Source of the DNA: Alisma plantago-aquatica
Lineage: Eukaryota; Streptophyta; Magnoliopsida; Alismatales; Alismataceae
Length of the DNA: 64,000 nt
Assembly: GCA_963693085.1 (NCBI GenBank)
Contig: OY856414.1
Span: 263,590,001 to 263,654,000, forward strand
Reading direction: 5' to 3'
Shown: positions 24,300 through 37,400 of the stretch, one piece after another
How positions within the stretch are numbered: position 1 is the stretch's first letter
Layout: every line of letters begins with the position of its first letter
Notes under the pieces: model-generated
What the model was told of the DNA's origin: nothing
What the model saw: the letters and a program-made list of their open reading frames with translations, nothing else
Database searches by the model: none
Program-made: the position numbers and the translations under genes

Positions 24300-27231
24300 T
24301 ATAATGAGGTGGGATCGCCCCCTTACTAAAATTAATTTGAAGAATTAACATCCATTCCAAACACACTCAAAGGTATGTTAGAATAGGTATAAATTTTCCA
24401 AATTTATTATAATGGTATGCAAAATACCAAAGTGTAGCAGCGGAATAAAATAACTGACTATATTCAACTTTCATAAGAGATTACACAAGTACATCAAAAT
24501 CTCCCATTAGGGTTTATAACAAGATACAACAAAAAGGATCTAGATAGAGGGAAGTCTAAACTACTTCAAATCTGTCTCCAAGCAACAACTCCAATAGCTA
24601 GGTCCATGTTGGAAGCTATGTTCTCCTTGTTCATGTTAAACACCTCGATCTAAACCTGGGTGGTTGGGAAATCACCCAGCAAGAGGGAAAGAAAACAAGG
24701 TATGTGTCAAATAATGAAAAAGAACAATAGATAAGGAATAACATGAAAGTAAGGGCTAAGATTTTATCATAAGATGAAGATAATAAGAGTATGAGGCATA
24801 ATCAAAATAGATGCTTGCCATAACATTAAAATAGTAAAGGAATTGCATGCATGATTAATATTTACTACATTAACTAAGTAGGGTTGAGGCACCTACTGGA
24901 CTTCAACCTATAGGTGAGGGGAAAATTAATATATTCCCAGTCACCTGCACATATTTTTATGGGGGAGAATAAGACATTCCCCAGGGCAAATTAATACATG
25001 CCCTATCTATGGGTGGTTGTACATAAGTACCACTACTATATCTAAATAGTCCATCAAATCAACATGCTAGAAAAGAAATCATGGCAAATAAAAGCATCAT
25101 ATCAATTAGAACATGGCAATAGGGTACAATACCCAAGAAAAATAATATCATTACCAATTTTGAGGCAATTTAACAAAAGAATCATGAAAAGAGGAAATAG
25201 GGTTCATTAAAGCCTAATTAGGGAAATATAGGGTTTGGTCTGCAAATATCCCAACTTAGGGTGTAAGAATGCACATACCTCTCTTATTGATATCAATTAC
25301 TAACTTTCACCACTTTAATTGAGTCCAAGTTCCACTTTGCCTATTTTCAATGTATTAACATGTATTAGAGTACATAGTGCACAATAATGTATAGAAATCC
25401 TAATTTTAGACCTTTTTAGAAAAACTCATATTTAGACTCTTAAAACATAACCAATAAACTTATTAAGTTCTCCCGGTCAATAAAGCATATTTTTATGCTA
25501 ATTTTGGAGTTATGATGATTAACATGTAATTTTTATGAATTTTATGCATTAAATTCATTTTACAAAAAAAAACTTCATAAAACCATAAAATCAGACCTTT
25601 AAAATATTTTTATTAGATAGAGATTTATTTTCGAATTCCAAAACATATTTATTTGTCAAATTTGGATAAGCAGATTAAAAGATATGAATTTTTCAATTTG
25701 AACCATTAGGAAATTGCCACATCATCAAACCGATCGAGATAATTGAAGAGAGAGGGAGAGGGAGAAAACACCATTTGATCCAATATCAGGTTTGAAGTTT
25801 CAAAGGTAACCAAACTAGATCTTCTAGATAAGGTAAAATAGAAAGAAACCAAAACCCTAGAAGAACGTGGTAAAAAGAGATAGAGATCATTGATTTTAAA
25901 CATAGAAGCATGAGTTTTAAGCATGTAGTAAGCAATATATGATAAGGGGGTTAAAAAAACTCACCTCTAGGGAACATGGAAAGGTATAATAAGTAAGGTT
26001 CCCAAGCTTAGAGAGGCTGGTTTCCAATAAAGCTCCTATCTCGAGCAAGAAGCACCTTTTCCACTTTAGAGGTGAAAAACCCTAACAAAAGAACATGGAG
26101 ATGGGGTGTTTAAGGGCTCTTGGTGGGGTTTCACCATGGAAGACCAGGCCTGGAGGAAGGTGAAAGGAAGACTAACATCATAAAAATAGATAAGGAAAGG
26201 TGGATACTTACTAGTTTTGTTCGAAATCACTAAGGAGGAGCTTAAGAAACCCTAAATATAGCAAATTTGGAACCCTCGGAGCCTTCTTCACCAAGGTAGG
26301 CACCCTCTTTTACCTTGGGATAGAAAATTCGTGGACAAACATAGAAAGAATGATGCTCTAAGCTGGGGGAAAGAGAAGGAGAGGATTTCTTCTTAGATTG
26401 GGAGGTGGGAAGGGGTAGGCATGGCTTTATAAAGAAGGGGGCAAGCACGAGGTGTCTATGGGACTTTCCATTTGTCCTTAGGCTAAGGCTTCATGGCCAT
26501 GCAAGAGGACAGATAATAGAGACTTCTTGTATATCCAAGGTCATTCCTAAAAGCCCATGGAGACTTCTAAGTCATCCCCACCGTCCTCTAATCAAAGAAA
26601 TAACCCCATTGGTTGATAGCTTTTAAAGATAAGTTCATTTATAAAGGGGTAATCCCTATAATGCCCTTGGAAAGTAACACCTTGAAACCAAGGTGCAACT
26701 AGGTGCCCCAGGGTTCCAATACTCTAGAATGGTAAGGGAATATATATAAATTACAATGCATGTGACAAATTACAAAGAAAATCTCTGAATTGGGTAAATT
26801 GCATAAAAGTCCAAAATGTGCATATAATTGCATAACTTGCACAAACAACATCCAAATTGGACCAAACTTGAAATTTAATCTTATCTCATGATTTAAAAAC
26901 ACCTAAAAATGTTATATTAAGGTTTAGAGTACTAAATTATGGTATTTAAGCTTGTTTAATACATTAAGTAAGGTTTGGGGCCTTACACATCTAACATGGA
27001 TTTATTTACCATTGTTCCACTTAAGCGGTGATTTTACATTTTAGATCCTTAAATAAGATTTCATAAAGGTATTTGTGCATAAACCCTTCCATAGTATAAT
27101 TATTGAACAAATGTTCACAAAACCACTATAAATTCCACAATTTAAGCATCAAGGCCAAAAAGGAAAGAAATGCTAGGAAAATATTGGGAAAGGGCCAAAA
27201 AGAGAATATGTTGAAGTTTCGATGTGTTACA
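24300..27231 (-). repeat. 5' LTR of a minus-strand family-B element
   Basis: The left end adjoins the primer-binding site, and its first 170 bases match the LTR starts at 31480 and 44650: 'ctcaaaggtatgtta', 'taaattttccaaat', 'accaaagtgtagcagcgga' and 'gactatattcaac'. The right end is placed at TGTTACA (27225-27231), where the copia reverse transcriptase frame is abruptly cut. A second possible end is CCTTACA at 26987, which gives a TGTAAGGCCCC start; then 26988-27231 would be a separate insertion. No partner LTR on the left was found. Confidence 0.6.
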
Positions 27232-27320
27232 TCACCATTAAAAAACACGATTTTAACATCCATTTGATAAAGAAGAAAGTTTTTATAACTGGCAAAAGCA
27301 AGCAACATATGAATGGACTC
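27232..27320 (-). pseudogene. Copia RT fragment ending at an LTR insertion
   Basis: The minus strand reads LLAFASYKNFLLYQMDVKIV then FFNGD, the RT block with the first catalytic Asp (usually KLYQMDVKSAFLNGD). The next base on the minus strand is the TG of the LTR at 27231, so the RT is interrupted exactly there. Confidence 0.85.
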
Positions 27321-27406
27321 AAGTCTAGCTACAGGTGCATATATTTCATCAAAATCTATACCTTCCTACTAATTGTAGCCTTGAGCCACTAACCTTTCTT
27401 TGTTCC

Positions 27407-27979
27407 TTAACACCTTGCTGCTTTCATATAGATTGTTGTGGTAGACCCACTTGGTGCCAATGATACTAGGGTCCACACTTTGTTCTTTTCAAATTGCTCC
27501 AACTCTTCTTGCATGGCTAGGATCCATTCATCATCCCTAAGAGCTTCTTTGATGTTCTTTGGCTCGAGTTGTGAGATGAAGGTGTTGTTGGCTTGTTCTT
27601 TGTTGAAGGAAGCATGTGTCTTCAGTCTTTCAGAGGGGTCACCTAGAATTAGCTCTTTTGGATGATTCTTTGCAAAGCGGGGAGTTGGATCCTTCTTCTC
27701 TTCAACTTTCTCTTCTTCTTGAGTGACCACCTTTTTTTCCCTTTTGGGTGATGTTGAGTTATTTAGGATAGGAATTACCTCACCTGCAACATCATCATTT
27801 GGAATAATATCTTTGGGAATAGAGGGGTTAGTCTCAATAAACTTAACATTTATAGATTCTTCTACTTTATCAAGATCAACATTAAATACTCTATAAGCCT
27901 TGTTAGCAGTGCTATAGACAAGAAAGAAAGCCTTATAAGATTTCGAAACAAACTTGTCAAGAGAATCTTTCGTATTCAA
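27407..27979 (-). pseudogene. Copia integrase C-terminus and start of reverse transcriptase
   Basis: A 190-codon open frame. Residues 1-40 carry KSYKAFFLVYSTANKAYRVF, the integrase tail (usually S.S.AYRVYN). A Glu/Lys-rich linker follows, then PRFAKNHPKELILGDPSERL and EPKNIKEALRDDEWILAMQE, then ELEQFEKNKVWTLV: the conserved entry to the copia RT (EPK...AL.D..WI.AM.EEL.QF..N.VW.LV). The frame stops shortly after. Confidence 0.88.
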
Positions 27980-28194
27980 AACAAAACAAGGACATCTTAA
28001 AACATGGAAATACTCAATATAAGTCTTCCTACCACATCATAGCTCATAGGGGGTTTTCTTCAAATAATGATGTGTCAAAACCCGATTTTGCACAACACAT
28101 GAGGTACTAACAACTTTGGCCCAAAACTTCTTTGGAGTGTCATACTATAAAAGCATGATCCTAGCCATATTCTGTAGTGAACTATTCTTCCTAT

Positions 28195-28345
28195 CTACAA
28201 CCCCATTTTGTTTAGGTGTTTGAGGTGAAGAGAAGTTATGTGCATAACCATATTCTTCTCAAAAGCGTTCAAAAAGATCATTTTCAAATTCTCCCCCATG
28301 ATCACTACGGATGTAAACAATCCAGAAAGAAACTTTGTTCTCAAC
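28195..28345 (-). pseudogene. Copia integrase core, continued after a frameshift
   Basis: The frame of 28195-28458 gives the continuation FVNELRTKFLSGLFTSVVIM, then NLKMIFLNAFEKNMVMHITS, matching the integrase stretch that normally includes RSDHGGEFEN.F..FC...GI.H..S. The reading is broken by at least two further frame changes. Confidence 0.65.
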
Positions 28346-29095
28346 TCATTTACAAAAACTATATAAAACATCAAGCGTATCGCTTTTGGGAATGAGAAAG
28401 AAGGTCCAAGTATATCTAGAGAAATCATCGATAATAACAAGGCAATACTTCGAACCACGAAGCAATTGAGTTCTCATTGGTCCAAGTAGATCAAAATGAA
28501 GAAGTTCAAGATCTCTCTTGGTACTAAGGACTCCTTTGTATTTGAAGGAGGACTTGGTTTTCTTTCCTTGGGTATAAGGTTGGAATTCCTCATCCTTTTC
28601 AAAATCCAATTTGGGAAGTCCCTTGACCAAGTCCTTTTTGCTCAACTTCTTTGACTGATGCATATTTACATGACCAACTTGATGATGCCAAAGAGAAATA
28701 TCATTAGAATTGACTACTAGGCATCTACCAACAATAGGCTTAATAGATTCAAGCACAATTACATAAAGATTACCACTTCCAGTTCCCTTATATATGACTT
28801 GATAGGTGAGGGAATCTAAAGTCAAGCATTCAAAAGAAGTAAATAACACAAGGTAGACATTATCACATAATTTACTTACACTTATCAAATTATGATGTAG
28901 GCCATCCACAAAGAGAACATTCTTGATACATAAGGTTTCACCTACATCACCCTCACATTTTACCTTACCTTTATTGTTGTCCCCAAAGGTAACTGAACCT
29001 CCTTTCTTTTTAGTGAAGTTGTTGAAATGGCTTATATCGCATGTCATGTGCTTGGTGCAGCCACTATCAACAATCCATCTTCCTTTTTCCTGCAA
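28346..29095 (-). pseudogene. Copia protease, GAG-pre-integrase and integrase start
   Basis: A 249-codon open frame. Residues 5-15 read GRWIVDSGCTKHM, the aspartic protease site in its copia form (DSG). Near residue 140 comes LWHHQVGHVNM, the GAG-pre-integrase H..H block (usually LWHRRLGH), then an SFKYKGVLSTKRDLELLHFD run and LVIIDDFSRYTWTFFL, the first part of the integrase core with its catalytic Asp region (usually DDYSRYTW). The second zinc Cys pair of the pre-integrase is damaged (EFQPYTQGK where CEACQLGK is usual). The frame stops at 28346; the core continues in another frame at 28195-28458. Confidence 0.88.
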
Positions 29096-29119
29096 GAAAG
29101 GAGAATGTTAGTTCCCAAC

Positions 29120-30240
29120 TCAAACTTTGGTATCCAGAGTTAGCTTGGGGACCCATTTCATCTTTGAGTTGGTCCCCTTAGGCTTGTAAGGACAATAAGT
29201 AGAATAATGATCATCACATTTGCAATGAGAACAAATCATAGGGTTCTTAGTGTTGGAAGACTCTCCAATTAAAAAGGAGGTTTCCTTACTCTTTTTCTTA
29301 CCTTTGACTTTGCTCTTGCCCTTAGGTTCTTCCCCCTACAAATCCCAAGCCACTAGTACCACTTTGTTTGGTAGAATGGTCAAGGATTTCATTTAGGGAG
29401 TTTTTCCCTTTGAGGAATTTCTACAGGGAGGCTTTAATTATATGATTGTCATCATTAAGAGATATGATAGTAGAAGACAAACTAGTAAGATCATCTCTAG
29501 CATGAACAAAGTTGACCTATAAACAGAGAGCTTTAGTCAAATAAGAATCTTTTTCAAGAGAAATAAAAGAAACATCATTACTAGGCAAGATAGGTCTAGA
29601 AGATAGATCATTAACTTAACCAAGAAACCTAGCATTTTCCTATTTAAGCAATTGAATTTCTTTGAGATAAACATCCCTCTCATCTCTACGAGCATCAACA
29701 ATAATCTTGAATTTAACATTTTTAGTTTTAAGAGTTTCAAGCTCATTTAGGCACTTTTGGTTATCTTCCTTAAGAGTTTCAATGTTCTTAAGGTAAACAC
29801 CATTCTCTAACTCAACTCTATTGTATTGGAGCTCAAGATCAAGAAATTGGCCTTGCAAGTTATCAATGTTCTCAAGATGATTTTTCTCATTTTTTTCAAG
29901 AATATCAAGTTTAGCATACTAATCATCAATGATTTTTCCTAACCTCTTTCTTTTAGATTTACATTTAGCAAAAGAAGAACGGGTAGAAACAAGCATGTCA
30001 ATAAGAGTTTCTTTAGATAACTCATGCAAGCTTACCTCACTTACCTCACCAATTTCTTCACTTGTGGAGGCCATGAGTGCAAGGTGGCACTCTCCATCTT
30101 CATCAGAGCTAGATCCACTCGAGGATGATGCTTCCCAAGTTGCATAAGCTGCATTATTGTGTCTTCTCTCCTTTTACTTCCTCTTATAATTGCTCTCCTT
30201 CTTGTACTCTTCCTCCTTCTTGGAGTTGCCCGTGTGGTGT
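29120..30240 (-). pseudogene. Copia gag C-terminal part with coiled-coil-like stretch and second zinc knuckle
   Basis: The frame at 29640-29858 is rich in Leu, Glu, Lys and Asn in a heptad-like pattern (LELQYNRVELENGVYLKNIE, then TLKEDNQKCLNELETLK), as in the long gag C-terminal region of SIRE elements. At 29201-29243 a second knuckle reads CSHCKCDDHYSTYC (C-x2-C-x4-H-x4-C). A stop is present at 29527 and several others interrupt the region. Two knuckles and a coiled coil in one gag is the SIRE arrangement. Confidence 0.7.
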
Positions 30241-30248
30241 GAATTTTT

Positions 30249-31151
30249 TTATTTAGGACATTCACTCTTGTAGTGTCCCTTTTGGCCACACTTGTAGCAT
30301 CTTGGAGTAGAGGAGGAGGATTGCTTTCCCTTAAAGTGATTGCCCTTGGAGTAGTTGGCTTCATGCTCACTAGGGACATGAACTTCACCAGAGGAGGAGG
30401 GAGATGTATGGCAAGCAAGTTTTTGTTGAAGGATGACAGCATCCACTTGAGCTTTGAAGGCACTATCTTTGATCTTTCTAGCTTCCTTCTCTTCTTGCTT
30501 GGCTTCTTCTTCTTGCTTGTCAAGCCTTGGCTCATGAGCTTGTAGATTTTCAATGAGATCTTCGGTTGGGATGTCACCAAGGCTTCTCATTCTTCAATGG
30601 AGTATACCTTAGACTCCCATATCTTTGGTAGAGTCCTCAATATCTTGAAGTTGATTACTCCTCTATCCAATGTGTTTCCCAAAGAAGCTAGGCCATTGAT
30701 GATGATGTTGAGACTAGAGTACATCTTGGCAATTCCTTCTTTCTTTCCCATCTTGAAATTATCTAGAAGGTTGTTCAAGATGTAGATATTGGCCTCCTTA
30801 GCTTGTTTTGTGCCCTCATAGGTAATGCACAACTTATCTCAAATCTCATAGTTTGTATCCTATGAGGAGATATGGTTGAAATCCGTTGGGGTGAGGGTTG
30901 CATAGAGGATGCTTATAGCTTTGGCATTGAGCTAGGATTCTTTTAGTGCAACTTCATTCCATGTTGACACAACTCCATTTGGCTCCTTGTATTGTGTGAT
31001 TATCACCTTCCACATATTAAAGTTCGTCCCTTGAATGTATAACTGCATATGCCTGGTGTTGTCGAAGATCGGAGGATACATGGAGAAGCCTCCCTCTAGG
31101 TTGAGTGAACCAAGTAGGTTGTCACCCATCTTCTCACCTTGTGGGAGGTTG
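30249..31151 (-). pseudogene. Copia gag (UBN2 type) with CCHC zinc knuckle
   Basis: The N-terminal part (to about 30932) contains GDNLLGSLNLEGG and YPPIFDNTRHMQLYIQG, then FNMWKVIITQYKEPNGV, the copia gag start. 30587-30832 is the UBN2 region (TKQAKEANIYILNNLLDNFK, then a LRTLPKIWESKVYSIEE run). A frameshift near 30590 moves into the frame of 30249-30590, which begins RSLGDIPTEDLIENLQAHE and ends in a perfect CCHC knuckle, CYKCGQKGHYKSEC. Gag packages the element RNA into particles. The frameshift and a stop between 30832 and 30932 make it non-functional. Confidence 0.85.
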
Positions 31152-31167
31152 TTGGAGAAGATCCTTG

Positions 31168-31179
31168 GCTCTAATACCA
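31168..31179 (-). other. Copia primer-binding site
   Basis: The minus strand reads TGGTATTAGAGC, complementary to the initiator-Met tRNA 3' end except for one base, directly after the LTR end. Confidence 0.75.
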
Positions 31180-31181
31180 CT

Positions 31182-31479
31182 TGTTGGATATAGGGCTCCA
31201 GAGGGGGGTGAATAGAGCTTCAAAATTCTCACAAGAAAAGTTAGACCTTCAAATTATATCAATTGAAACCAAATGCTTAACATCAATTCGAAGTCCTACC
31301 TAAGCAAGCATAGCAAGGATGAGAGAAATTGAAACATGCACTTGTACATGGTGTTTTAGAGTGGTTCCAATCTCCAAACTAGGATATAGTCAATCCACTA
31401 CCTAGAGAGGTCAACCTCTAGGACTTTGTAATCTGTGTATACTTATATTCCATCATAAGAGATACAAGGATACCACCAT
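31182..31479 (-). repeat. 5' LTR of the copia element, truncated by a family-B insertion
   Basis: Starts on the + strand at TGTTGGATATAGGG beside the primer-binding site. It contains the SIRE-LTR-like 'gtgttttagagtggttcc' and 'caatccactacctagagagg'. It ends where TGTAAAGAAGTG of family B begins at 31480; the rest of the LTR would lie beyond the family-B element. Confidence 0.7.
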
Positions 31480-31657
31480 TGTAAAGAAGTGAAACCACCT
31501 CTCTAATAAAAATTTAAACAATAGAACCTCTGGTCCAAACACACTACAAAGTTATTATTGGAGTGGGTGTAAAATTTTCAAATCTTATTAATGGTATACA
31601 AAACAACCAAAGTGTAGCAGCGGAATAAAAACATGACTATATTCAATTTAACAAAGG

Positions 31658-31662
31658 GTTAT
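31658..31662. repeat. Left target duplication of the family-A solo LTR
   Basis: GTTAT before the LTR; GTTAC (40615-40619) after it, with one difference. The uninterrupted sister LTR reads gggttataaactta at 44827-44840, which shows the empty site. Confidence 0.85.
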
Positions 31663-32689
31663 TGTAACATCCCTGACCTGGGTTTAGGGCCAACCCTATT
31701 TTTTTAGCCTAAATAAGTTTCTTATAACTTTAATAGAATCCTCTAAAGTGTTTTGTTATCAGGTGACAAATTTATGTTTCAAGTTTGGTCCTGTTTGAAC
31801 AATGTTTGAGTAATGTTTTCTTATTTGGGACCAAAATGCAATTTGCCCAAGATGAGGGGTTATATTGCAATATGTTAAATGTTAAACATACCTCATGTGT
31901 TTTAGCATCATAAGAGAGAGAATGATGCAAGGTGGTGGCTTGTGGAAAGCCTAAATTCCAAATTTGAACTTGTTTCAATAATGCTAGTACCTTGTGTATC
32001 AATGTTGGTACAAGTTGTAATTTACCCAAAATGTAGGGTTGATATGCAAATTAACACGTGTAGAGTGTCCATAATCCCTCCTACTATCGTTTTGAGGACA
32101 TATAAAGGAGGAGACACCATGTTTGAATCATGTATAAGTGATAGTATTCTTGGTGATAGAAAGACCAAGAAAGGGTTGTATGTGAAACCCTAAAATGAGT
32201 TGTTATGAGTTGTAAAGCTTATATGGGAGTGCCTATCGGCCAAGAAGCCATAGAGGAGGTCCCATTTCGTTTTTTTAACTTCTTGTAAGTATTCATATCG
32301 GATTATCACCTCAAGGAGGTGATCCATGACGAGTTAAATACTCCTTGCAAAAAGATTGTATCGGTTTGCATAATTTGTAAGATAAAGATGAGATATCTTG
32401 TCCAACAAGATAAGTAATGGCTGAAATATCATCTCTAGATTATCCTCAAGTGTTTTGGATGTTAATATAAATATGAGTGCATTCAATTACAAGTGTCAAC
32501 CATGCATGGACACGTCGCACCTAGTAGCTTTAAAATGATGACACCTCATATGCACACTTTTTCATGAACCTCAAGTATATATACCCTTCATTTCACCTAT
32601 TAGTTGAATTTTTCGAATCTTACCACCCCCTTGATATTAGATATCATGCATAGAGTATTAGTATCATGCATATTAAGAGGGGTATCGTG

Positions 32690-32810
32690 CATAAAGCTTT
32701 GGTATTGGCCATAGCAAGGTGATATCGGCCATAGCAAAGTGAATATCAGCCAAATGAAGTGATATCGACCAAGTGAGGGATATCGGCCACAAGTGGTGAA
32801 GTATCGTGCA
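32690..32810. repeat. 'tatcggcc' degenerate minisatellite
   Basis: Five loose copies of a unit like 'gatatcggccatagcaag' (about 20-27 bp) inside the solo LTR. Confidence 0.65.
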
Positions 32811-33199
32811 TGGTGTTGAGGAACTCAAGTCTTGGACCTTTAAGAATCTCATATTCAACCTTGGGAACATGAAGATTTGGAGCTTGGATCTTTGAAGTTT
32901 CTCTTGAGGTGGGTTATATAACTTGAACTCAATTATGTTATTATTTACCATCAATTTTGCCATAGTTGATTATTTACTTTCAAATCAAATTTTCTTGCAT
33001 AATTGATGAATCTATGAGTTCTATTAGTGATATAGGACTGTTGTGCATGAACTAGAATAGTAAGAATAAGAGTCTAGAGGTTGATGATGATGACATCATC
33101 ATGGTTCAACCCGATAATGGGTTGAAGCGCCTTTAAACCAATGGTGAAGTGATCATATCACTAAAATGATACAATGGGGATACATACACCTTATATATG

Positions 33200-33800
33200 A
33201 TATGTTGATGAAGAAAACATCTTGTTCACAATATGGTGTCAAGCATACACCATGTGCACGATATGAGGCCAAGTATACACCTCACGCATGACATGGAGTC
33301 AAGTATATACTCAAATCCGATATGACAAACCCCAGATGAGGAGTAACCCAATATGGTGATATGAATACACCACTAGCACGACATAGTGATGAGTTTGTAC
33401 CTCATGAACGATATGAGTGACACATACATACATCTTGTGCATGATATGGGGTCAAGCACCCACCTTATACACGATATGGTATCAAGAAGATACCCTAACC
33501 CAATATGATGTTGAAACCCAACATGGGAAAGTGAAACTCGATATGCATTGTAACCTCACATCCCTATCCGTTTGTACACTTAATCTAGTTGTGACTAATC
33601 AGTTGTCTAGACTATTACTCATCACATGATGAAGGGCAGGACAATACCATGAAGGTTTTGAAGGGATATGAGTATAAGGGTCAAACTCGATATGCAAACC
33701 CTAAAGGTTGAGTAACCCGATATGAATGCACAATATGGAGATAAGGAGATATCTCATGCATGATATGGTGATGAGGATACACCACTATGCCCGATATAGA
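33200..33800. repeat. 'cgatatgg' degenerate minisatellite
   Basis: About 15 loose copies of a 35-40 bp unit of the form 'cacgatatgg(t/g)gtcaag', 'atacacc', with variable spacing. Confidence 0.65.
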
Positions 33801-34421
33801 GGAAGCACCTCAATCTAATACACTTGAATGAGTGACACATGTAGTGAGTTATGTACAATGATACATTAAGAGATAAAGAGTTAATGCATTTTAATAAGTA
33901 TGGGCCAATGTACCTTGAGAGAAGGATTGAGCCAACCTAATGGAGTATTATGTAATTAACATCCTATGAGGATGAAAGAGAAACGTATAGTTGTATAATA
34001 CTCATGTAATGAGTATACATTGATACTCCTAATATGTGTGGAGTATGAATTAGGGTTTTATTTCTTGATGAACATACTAGAAATCCTAATCAATTAATAA
34101 AGGGAAACCATAACCCTAATTATGGGAAGGCTGTATTTCTCTTGTATTGAATGGTGATGATAGGTATTTGATATTGAAATCATGTTGGTATCATGAGATA
34201 ATGAGCATATCTAAGTATGAACTATAATGTTTCATATAAAACAGATTGTATGGGTCTTGTAAGTCATGTGAGATACTTGTACAACAAGTATAATGTTTAT
34301 ATAGGTCTTATGACCTAGAGATGGATGTTGCCTAGTGAGAGGTGACAATATGTTTATAAAAGTATCATGATCTAGAGATTGATGTAAGAGATGGCAATGT
34401 TCAAAATGAACTAGGGAAATG

Positions 34422-34426
34422 GAAAC
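34422..34426. repeat. Left target duplication of the nested LTR
   Basis: GAAAC, repeated exactly at 38593-38597. Confidence 0.9.
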
Positions 34427-37400
34427 TGTAACACCCTCCCTAAGCACACACATGTACATAGCAGAAGCAACACCGAGTTATCCATAACTCGTGCACTCAA
34501 GGGGGTATTACATAAAACTAGCATTCATAACAACAATATACTTAATCATGCAAATTGAAAATAAGAAAGATTCTCATTATTATTCTTACAAAAGGAACAT
34601 AATGGATATCACATGGAAAAACTAACTCAACATCTCGAGACATAGTCTCTACTCTAAAGTTCTAAACATTTAAAACATATAGCTGAGTCTATAAACATGA
34701 GGATCATCTTATAGTTGGCACCCCAGTAGATATTATCATGTTCTATCCTTGTGCTTGAGTCTTTGGGATCCACTTCGCCCCTGCTTCTCACCTGTGGACA
34801 TCTCGTCCCCAGCCATGCATTGGAAAAATGGTTGTTAGTGTAAGTGGCATGAGTATTCTAATATAGATATTACTGAAGAGATAATATGCACAAAATATCT
34901 TTGAACATTATAAATATGAAACTGACATTAAACTTTGTATGAGATCTGCAACATAAATATATCTTCTTTATTTAGCTTATCTCTTGTCTTTTTACTTTAT
35001 CTTTATCTGGAGACTTGTACTCTGGTACCTGGGTCTCATGACTTGCACTAAGGTGCCTGGGTCACATAACCTACACTCTGGGCCTGGGTTATGTCTCTGA
35101 ATTGGCATGCACTCTAGTGTTTGTGCCACATGACTTGTACAAAGGGCCTAAGTCGTGTCTTTCTTATCTTAATCTCTTATTATGCTTATAAATGAGATTA
35201 TGTACATTCTCTAAACTAAGGCATCTTTTATTTATGACTTTTATCTGACTATGGCCACCATTATATAATAAGTCCTCCTCTGTTGACACTGAAGAGTCCT
35301 CTATGGTGCAACACACCCTCTGTTGGCACCATGTGCCCTCTGTTGACACCTAAGTGTCCTCTATGGTGCAATGCACCCCTATTGGCACAATGTGCCCTCT
35401 AAAATGGACTAAACACTCCTCTGAATCGGCAACAGATGCCTCTGAATCGTCCAGGGACTCTCTGAATGAGGACTTATCATATAATGTATTATGTGAAGGT
35501 TCTGAATTAATTATCTTAAGTCTAGGCTTACTAAATTCTGAATCTAAACTTATCTGAAATTGAATACTGAGTACTGAACATGTACTAAATTCTAAATCTG
35601 AATCTCTACTCTTAAATTCTGAATGAATCTATATATGAATGTGATATATGTTTCAATTGCTAAATAATTGAGATTGGGTCTATAACCCTTATCATGTATC
35701 TTTATTCAAAATTTGGCTACTCACATAATGAGTAGTGTAAGTCTGAATCTAAATCTAAAATTTCTTATTGTTTGGATAATCCTTAATCTAATGCTTCAAT
35801 TTGGTAGAAATGACTTAAATACTTTTGATACTAAATATATGACAACTAAGCCTAAAGGCTTAGGGAAAGGATCTGAACTAAATATGGTATTACAAAGTAT
35901 ATGAGAGTTATCAAGTATCGAATTTCTAAAAGAATGTGATTTTTGATAAGGTAACTCAATTTCTATAAAATCTCATTAAGTCTGATCTTAATACATTTAT
36001 ATGAACTTAAATCTTAAATCATAAAGTAAAAATCTTATAGAGTCTCATCTCGCAACTTAATCATGACTTAATGTCTCATAACTTGATAAAACCATCATAA
36101 ACTCATGTTACAAACCCCAATAGTACCTTTATCTTGGAAATTGGGCCATGGTCTACCATCTGCGACGCTCATATTCTCACATAATACTTAACTTTGAAAC
36201 ACTAATATTTCTAAGGAATCTATTTCACTTCTTAATTCTTATATTAGTATGTATGTAAGAAACGTTGATGACATGTTCCTACTTGAATTATTAGCACATA
36301 ATTATATCCATAAATGAGGGGAATCTTAACAACATGTTCTACTTGAAATCTCAATGCATGATTACATCTATATATAAGGAACCCTAATAACATATTTGTG
36401 CTTAAAATCCCAATACATGGTTATACCACATAACCATGGAAGGATGGCAATCTTATTTTTGTTTCATATCTTGTAGTCCTGAGTATCCATATGGAACATC
36501 TCTAAGGGATATGATAGAAATATACTCCCTTATCCTTCTTATGAATTTAATTCATGATCTAGAATCATTCCATAACACATCACTACTTAAGGTATTGAGC
36601 ATATAAAATTCTACAATCATAAGCACATAAAATCTTTCTTGCATATTTTAACTTAGAATGTTGGACATGAAGGTCTCAATTAAGAAGCATGTAAATGTAC
36701 TTGGTTTGATAAACATAAATACTCATGGGCATGAACCACTTACCTCATTGATAAGATCTTGGTAACTACTAGTTTTTGGACAAGCTATGGAGAGACTGAT
36801 CTTCCTCCTCAGACCCTTCTGACCCTATCGATTTAGCTGGAAAAGAGAGGTTGAGATCTCAAAATTAATGACATGCACATGGTGATGTTCATTATCTTTA
36901 CGGGTCAAACATTGGTTGAGACCATCACGGCTTCTTATAGTCATAAGATAGCGGTTTCCAGAGCCTAACAACTTCACATGCCGACCAAGAAAGACCTAAC
37001 CTCCACAATAAGTTGTCACTATCGTCTCTGTGTCGTGGTTGTTCAAGCTAAAACTATTGTCTTGTAGCCGGTCCTAATTATGTTGTGATAACCGTGGGCA
37101 TCCGGTAAGTTTTTGATTTGTCGTTGTGCTTCTTTTAAAATGCGTCAAGCTCCTTTCCCAAACAAGATTCTCCTCTGCCTATTCTTTATGTGTATGAGAT
37201 CTCGTCAAGGTTGATCATCATGAGGTTGACAAGTGCCAAAAAAATCCACAGCCTCGAACTGACAACATGTACTAATTGTCCCATGAGTATAACAACGCTG
37301 ATGTTGTGAGCCTTTTGTGGCGACGGCCACCCTGAAGGATACTCACGTTTGATAAAACCTAAAATGGTGGATGGTTTTTCCTATGAGGCTTCCCAACCCA

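Larger units (their letters stand above)
27232..31181 (-). mobile_element. Truncated SIRE-like Ty1/copia element, internal region
   Basis: Gag, protease, integrase and the start of reverse transcriptase follow each other on the minus strand from the primer-binding site at 31168 down to 27232, where a gypsy LTR cuts the RT just after the FFNGD block. The 5' junction ('cacccccctct', then 'ccaacaagtggtatt' on the minus strand) is the typical SIRE/Maximus LTR end. Several stops and frameshifts make it inactive. The rest of RT, RNase H and the 3' LTR are not recognised in the window. This element is the oldest layer of the nest: family-B elements cut both its RT and its 5' LTR. Confidence 0.85.

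Noticed and set aside
28923..29111. Open frames on the + strand opposite the copia pol
   Set aside because: They are antisense to well-supported integrase/protease and gag frames and have no motif.
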